From Meandrina meandrites (taxonomy: Eukaryota > Cnidaria > Anthozoa > Scleractinia > Meandrinidae), in NCBI GenBank assembly GCA_963693305.1, contig OY855912.1:3089501-3153500 (forward strand): 64,000 bases of DNA, in the 5' to 3' direction. The position numbers were made by a program, and so were the translations under genes. This document shows, in pieces, positions 58,340-64,000 of the stretch (position 1 is its first letter; every line of letters starts with the position of its first letter). The notes beneath the pieces were generated by a model, which had not been told where the DNA came from, did not search any database, and saw nothing but the letters and a program-made list of their open reading frames with translations.

Positions 58340-59184
58340 TTTAGGCCTGCCTAAATATATATATATTAATGAATATTTACTGAGGGTAGTTCAGAGGACT
58401 AAGCTCGTTCTTGAGCATTTAAAATCAAGGGTGTTTTTGAAAGGTGATAGAGTTGTTGAGTTGAACTGTTAAGTCCACAAGATGATTATAATTCTTTTTT
58501 TTAAATAAATCTTGGGCAATTGTTCGATACCATTCTATTGACATTAGTTTACATAAGGTGGAAGTTTCAATTCATGTAAGTGCGAATGTTACAGACTGTT
58601 GCTGGCTATCATTAGTATGACTGCGCGAGAGACTCACCACATATTAACCTAAACAGAACGATAAGCATTCATAAAAAAAAATAAATTCTAAAATACACTT
58701 TATAGAAAACGTAGGTACATAGTATATCATACTTCATATATATGGTGTATACTTTCCGACTGTTCAAACTCGAACACGAAAAAATATAATTAACAATCTA
58801 GCTATCATAATCATAAATCCTCATAGCGCGTAAGAGGCACGTAAGGCTGAAATCTAGCTATAGTTTTGCATTAATTGTACAAATACATTCATTTTGAAAT
58901 CAAACTGCCGCAGTTAACTATCTGATCTCATAACAAATAATTGCATAATTCCTAAATTTTATGCAATTACTACCTTATTTCAATAATAAATGAAATTTTT
59001 AGCTATAACGCATCTTCTGCTGACTAAGGAAAAAGGAAAGGGAAAACATCTTCATTCGAGAGAAAAAAATTCCGGGTATCGGAACAAATAAATAGTTTTA
59101 CGACCAATATCTACGTGCAACTAATAAACAGATCTACATATTGTTTGAAAAAATTGTTAAAGGAATAAATTTAAAATATATAGT

Positions 59185-60123
59185 TCATGTGTTTGATACT
59201 AGGTTTTGAGAGGCAGCCATGTTACGAAATATGCCTCCGTCCTGAGCCAGAAGTTTAGCTACAGTGTCCAATTCAGCAACTTTTCCGTCTCTCAACACTA
59301 AAATCATGTCACAGCCCATAACAGTGTTCAGCCTATGGGCTATAGTGATAACTGTAGAACTGCTTAACTTTTCGTGCACTGTATTCCAAATGGTCCGCTC
59401 TGTGTATGGGTCCACATGTGCTGTGGGTTCATCCAATATGACGATCTTACTTTGTTGCAACAGGGTGCGAGCCAAGCACAGTAGTTGCCGTTCACCTACA
59501 CTTAAGTTTCCGCCTCTCTCAGATAACTGATAGTCAAGCTGGCCATCGAGGTTTTCAACAAACTCTTTCAGATCGACCTCCTCTAAGACATTCCATAGTT
59601 CGTCATCCCGGTACTTGTCCAAAGGATCAAGATTTTTCCTTAGGAAACCACTGAATAGGATTGGTGTCTGGCCGAGAACTGAGATTGATCGCCGGGCTTC
59701 TTGCAGTTTAATGTCGTTTATACTTACTCCATCGATGATTATATCTCCCTCGGCCTCGGGCATGCGCAGGAGTGCTGCAACCATAGAGGACTTCCCGTCT
59801 CCAGTTCTTCCCACGATTCCTAGCCTTGTTTTTCCTTTAATGTCGAAACTCAAATTTTGCAGTACTTGTGGACCGCCGGGATAGTATCTTAAAGAGACAT
59901 TGGAGAAGCTCACGCCTCCTTCATTTGGCCAGGAATTGGGCGGTAAGGCGTCAATGTCGTATCCAGGTTCTGGATTGATACAGGTATAGGTTTTCACTCT
60001 TTCTACTGAGGTCATAGAATTTTCAACTTCTGAAAACTGTCGCACAGCAAACTGACACTTATTTATGGTCTCGACGACGTAAACAAGAGCGAAACCAGTT
60101 AGACCTGTCAGTGAAGAAAAGTG

Positions 60124-60192
<69 letters not shown>

Positions 60193-63100
60193 CATAAAGC
60201 CTTCAATTATAAGTCTTAAAAGAGGCTCGTCTGTTGTATAGGGAGGGCACAGATTAATTCAGCTGTTTAACGCCCAAGTTATATAATTGAAAGTATATAT
60301 TTATGCAAAACAATTATATTGGCAAACCTACGGTATTTAGTGTTACAATTTGATATTTCCTTGTTCAAGAGCTTAGAAAAAAAAAAACACCCTCCATAAA
60401 ACTTTGTTTAGTATGTATTCCTGGATTTCTGAAAACCGAATTTGTGTGAGAACAACTATTGTGGAATTTTATAAGAGAACAAAGAATGCCATAACTGAGT
60501 GACTCGCCACAGAGTCTGTAGCTCTAAGTAAATTGAATTAATTGTAGGTCTTGTATGATTAAACTCAGATGTTAACTTGAGTGAAATTTTAAGCTATATT
60601 TTTACTGATATTATTAATGATTCGAATAAGAACCCGGGGCGCCTATTTTATTTTGGGAGCTAGCTTGAGGGAGGGCACTTGTTTGAGACATAGAATCGTA
60701 TTGCACATGAAACACTTCCAGACCCTGATGAAAATCAAAAAAGAAAACCACTGCTTTTGTAATGCGGGAGCTCAAAGTGGCGGGGAAGGGGGAGAAGGGG
60801 TGGGGGCTTTTTACAAATGGGCACTTTCTGGAAGAAGAGAAGTAAATCGAATCATTTCGGTAAATTATTCGCCCTTATTTTGTATGCATCCATCGGCGCA
60901 CCAATTAACAGTCACAATACAATCTGTGGTTCATTACCTAGTGACTCTAATTACCAACTAGTAGTTTAGTACCCATTTAAAGCAGGTAACAAACGTGCCA
61001 AACAATCGGGAATAGCTAAAACAACCACATGCTTTATGTATCAATTTGATAAACAATGGCTTCATTGTGTCGTTTCTGCAGTTTCGTTTACCTGCATTTC
61101 CAGATAGGAAAACAGAACTGATCGCCATCGAAGCAACAAACAAAGAAGAAAGAAAATCAGATCTGAAGCTGAGCCATCTAGCACTTGCCACTACCATGGA
61201 ATTTACCCGGATATGGGCGTCTTGAACCCTACAGCAAAGAAATACATCGAATGAGTTTCATGCATGTTCGAACTCAAGATAACACATTCTACCTCTGCTA
61301 ATACAATGCAAATAAGGAGTATAGTATCTACGGCAGCGAGAGGCGCTCCTTAATGGGCTTTTTTCAGTCAATGGCACACAGTACAAAATAGCACCTTGCT
61401 GAAGGGGCAATCAACGCTCTGGGACATCCTATATTGCTTGCAGTTGTCTTCCAATTCGCTCAATTCTGGATCAAGTGATCCCTTTAAAAACAAAACAAAT
61501 GTGCAAACATTATACGCGCTCTATCGCTTTGTAGTCAAATGTATGCGCCGCCGTTCTTTTCCTAGGGATATATATAGAGCCAAGAAAAGTCTAGCGTAGA
61601 TTATGAAAAACGGGAAAATGCTTTGCATAAGATAAACAAAGGACATGGGATGATCTGCTTGCTCACCTGTATAATTTATCAATAAAGTGTTTCTCCATTC
61701 GTCGTGTACGAATTGTGTCCAGGCCATTGATGGTCTCTGAGAAGTGTGAAAACACGGGGCTACGGCATATCGACTCTAGCCTCTTCAACTCGCGTGATGT
61801 CTTCAGGTAATACTTCGCGCAATATATGAAAAGCACCAGCAAAGGAACAACAATTAGGATGATCCAAGGATTGGTTACTGAGCTGATCAGGACGGCAGAC
61901 AAGATTAGCAATACAAATTGAATGGCTGAATGGAACGTCTTCGGTAGCAGCTCGTCTAGACAACCGATGTCCTCAGAAAATCTGTTCAGAATGCGACCAG
62001 CTGGGTTGGTGTCAAAAAACAATACCGGCGCTTTAAGCACACTCTTAACCATTCTGTCATGGAAACGCTCTGATGATCTGGTAGAAACTTCAAAGAAAAG
62101 GTAAGCCCGCATGACGGGAAGAACCAAAGCAAGCGAAACCAGGCAAGTGTAGATACCGATGTTTGTCTTGTACTGCTGAAATGCCAGAGGCTTCTGGGTG
62201 TACTGGGATAGCCACACATCGGGGGCAACCAAAGCCACTGATAAAAGGAAACAATATTTTTTATATTAGTAACCTTTCCAAGCGACACCCTCTTCAATTT
62301 TGAAAATAAGTAATTTCGAAACGATTGAAGATACCAAATTTTTTTTTACTGGAAACAATTTGACGTTAGTGCCACGTGTCCATAACCTTGACGTTTCCAT
62401 GTGGTTTCATGTAAAGGGGTCTAAGAATATATCTAGAACAGACAAACCTTTATATGGCTGATCCATCCAAGTACGTTTTTAAAGGGTACTGTTTTGTATG
62501 AAAGGTTAAAAAAGGATTGCCTTTCTGTGAAAAAATGCTATGTTATTTGGTAATTGTTTGAACTCGGGTAAGAGCCTCCTAGTAGAAAATTTTTTTGTGT
62601 TACCCACATTCCTCTCCCCTGGGATTGTTTTAATGTAATAACGATTGCTAGTGGACTTGCCAGTGATTGATGAACTACCCCTGAGCCAAACTTGACAAAC
62701 TAATGAATATTTTCTTTATTCTCTAACGTCAGTTTTCATTATCGTGATAATCTTCATGCAGTCAGCGTTTGTCTCTGTGGCAGCGTATTCATATATTGTT
62801 TCGAGTTATTGCCGGTCTAAGGAGAGTTTCTTTTTTATAAATAGATAGATGGACTGTATGTTCTGAACTTCGCGAAATTATGCTAAAACGTGGGCAATGA
62901 GTATGATTAATACTAACCTTGACTCACAAGGATAATTGCAAATACCAGGACCATGACAAGTGGGTGCATTCCAGCCCTAAAGTAATCCCAGTAGAGCCTG
63001 GAAGAGATTACTCCAGCAGCTCTATCCTCTTCTGAAAGCTCCAGGTGCTCAGTCAATCCAAGACTTACGCTTTCTGTGTGTTCTTGGCATTCGCGCCTTT

Positions 63101-64000
63101 TTTCGCTCGTCTCATCGTGTGATGCGTAGGATGCATCCAAGATACCACTTAGGGCACTGGCGGTTTTCAACTCAGAGTAGACCCCTTTCCCCAACACGCT
63201 ACCATTGTCCAGCACAACAATCTGATCGGCTAACTTCATGTACTTCTCATCATATGTAACCATAATTGTAATCTTATCTTTTAACAGGTGACAAATACAT
63301 TGGGTAAATATGTGTTGACCAACTGTAACATCTACGGCACAGAGAGGATCATCTAAGACGTACATGTCAGCATCTGCATACACTGCGCGTGCCAGGTTTA
63401 CACGCGCGCGTTGGCCTCCACTCAGCACGACACCACGTTCTCCAACAAATGTTAAATCACCGTTTGACAGTTTTTGAAAGTCTTCTTTAAGGGCACAGGC
63501 CTCAATCACTTTTGCAAATTTGTCATTGTCGAAGGCTTCTCCAAACAAAATGTTTTCTTGAATAGTTCCAGAAAAAACCCAGGCAGTTTGGGAAACATAG
63601 GCAGAAGTTCCCATGTAACTTATTGTTCCATTAGATATGTCAACCTCTCCCACAATTGTGGCGAGAAGCGTAGTCTTTCCACTTCCCACCTTCCCTGTTA
63701 TAACAGTAAGACTCTTCTCTTCCGCTTCAAAACTAATGTTTTCAAGAGTATTTTGTTCCTTGGTGTCTGTCACCTTGCATGCCAAGTTTGAAACAACTAA
63801 CTTTCTTTTTGCGTCCTGTGATGGTTCCAGGTTCCGTTGACATTCTTTGTCGCCTAAGGTGGCTGGAAGCACTGAGCTTTGTTTGGATTCCCTGCAAAAT
63901 ACAGGCTTAAGAGAGTTGCCCCTTTCCTTCGCTTTGTATTCAATTTGTGTAATCCCTCGATCCTCGCCATTTTCTACAAAGGTTAGATTTTCCATGTGTA
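59185..64000 (-). CDS. ABCC4-like: ABCC4-like transporter, copy B (5' part outside window)
   Basis: Exons 60104-59185, 61228-61092, 62237-61667 and >64000-62918 match copy A exons 6, 5, 4 and 3 in length and splice phase (920, 137 and 571 bp identical). TMD2 and both NBDs are covered; TMD1 lies beyond the edge. I count five substitutions in about 306 residues of the NBD2 exon and three in 190 of the TMD2 exon. The NBD1 exon has more, clustered in its linker, plus a two-residue deletion (SNLEP region). All Walker, signature and NBD2 H-loop motifs are kept, and NBD1 again has VTYDEKY. Nothing suggests a pseudogene. The two products probably share function with possible substrate differences. 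Confidence 0.92.
60124..60191. repeat. (TAA)n beside the exon 6 acceptor, copy B
   Basis: About 22 units at the position equivalent to 43407-43458 in copy A, showing length change since duplication. Confidence 0.93.

Larger units (their letters stand above)
49669..59184. other. Interval between ABCC copies A and B
   Basis: No independent host gene is supported. It holds the probable 5' region of copy A (splice acceptor at 49673, candidate first exons at 53.45, 54.54 and 55.56 kb), LINE ends, a probable solo LTR and inverted ctattcg-rich arrays. Stretches 49680-50400, 50550-51500 and 55810-58390 show no recognisable gene. Confidence 0.6.
58396..64000. repeat. Segmental duplication, copy B
   Basis: Counterpart of 41689-47324, including introns and 3' flank. 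Coding exons align without frameshift. The window ends within it. Confidence 0.88.

Overview
The window looks like a piece of an anthozoan cnidarian genome, most likely a stony coral or a close relative. It is AT-rich, its genes have many GT-AG introns, and it is packed with small DNA transposons, tRNA-derived SINEs, LINE ends, (ATT)n microsatellites and unusually long poly-C/poly-G runs. The organism call is inference from gene content and repeat style. No bacterial operon, CRISPR or phage feature was seen.

Four genes, plus the 3' half of a fifth, could be rebuilt exon by exon with every splice phase closing. (1) 1845-14700, minus: an eight-exon SKAP-family adaptor of 687 aa with an N-terminal helical region, a PH domain and a C-terminal SH3 domain, plus about 16 acidic-tyrosine motifs and proline-rich linkers. 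(2) 14937-19821, plus: a three-exon DXO/Rai1-family decapping exoribonuclease of about 623 aa with an Arg/Ser/Asp-rich tail. These two genes are head to head, 236 bp apart. (3) 39160-40741, plus: a two-exon class A GPCR of 321 aa. (4) 42468-49668, minus: a six-exon ABCC4-like (MRP-type) transporter of 1300 aa. (5) 59185->64000, minus: a close tandem copy of gene 4, cut by the window edge. The ABCC duplication repeats with a period of about 16.7 kb and its left boundary is near 41.69/58.40 kb.

The rest is mostly mobile DNA. SKAP introns hold a CR1-like LINE fragment, an R2/NeSL-type LINE 3' end, a second broken retroelement ORF and several (ATT)n tracts. DXO intron 2 holds a 1.3-kb inverted-repeat element and a small MITE. 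The gene-poor stretch 19.8-39.1 kb holds a SINE, a 1.75-kb sequence in near-perfect tandem duplicate with a third copy 10 kb away, an IS3EU-like DNA transposon invaded by a Penelope-like element, and a hammerhead-ribozyme-like motif of the kind Penelope-like elements carry. Between the two ABCC copies (49.7-59.1 kb) are an L1/Tx1-like LINE end, a probable solo LTR, a CR1-like LINE end and a triplicated module. Each copy of that module carries a consensus minus-strand splice donor that could join the acceptor just 5' of the ABCC start codon, so these may be tandem alternative first exons.

The genes do not form one pathway: tyrosine-kinase scaffold, RNA 5'-end surveillance, receptor and export pump. 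The main biological points are the tyrosine-motif expansion in the SKAP-like adaptor, the recent ABCC duplication with a shared loss of the NBD1 H-loop histidine, and the nested transposons.
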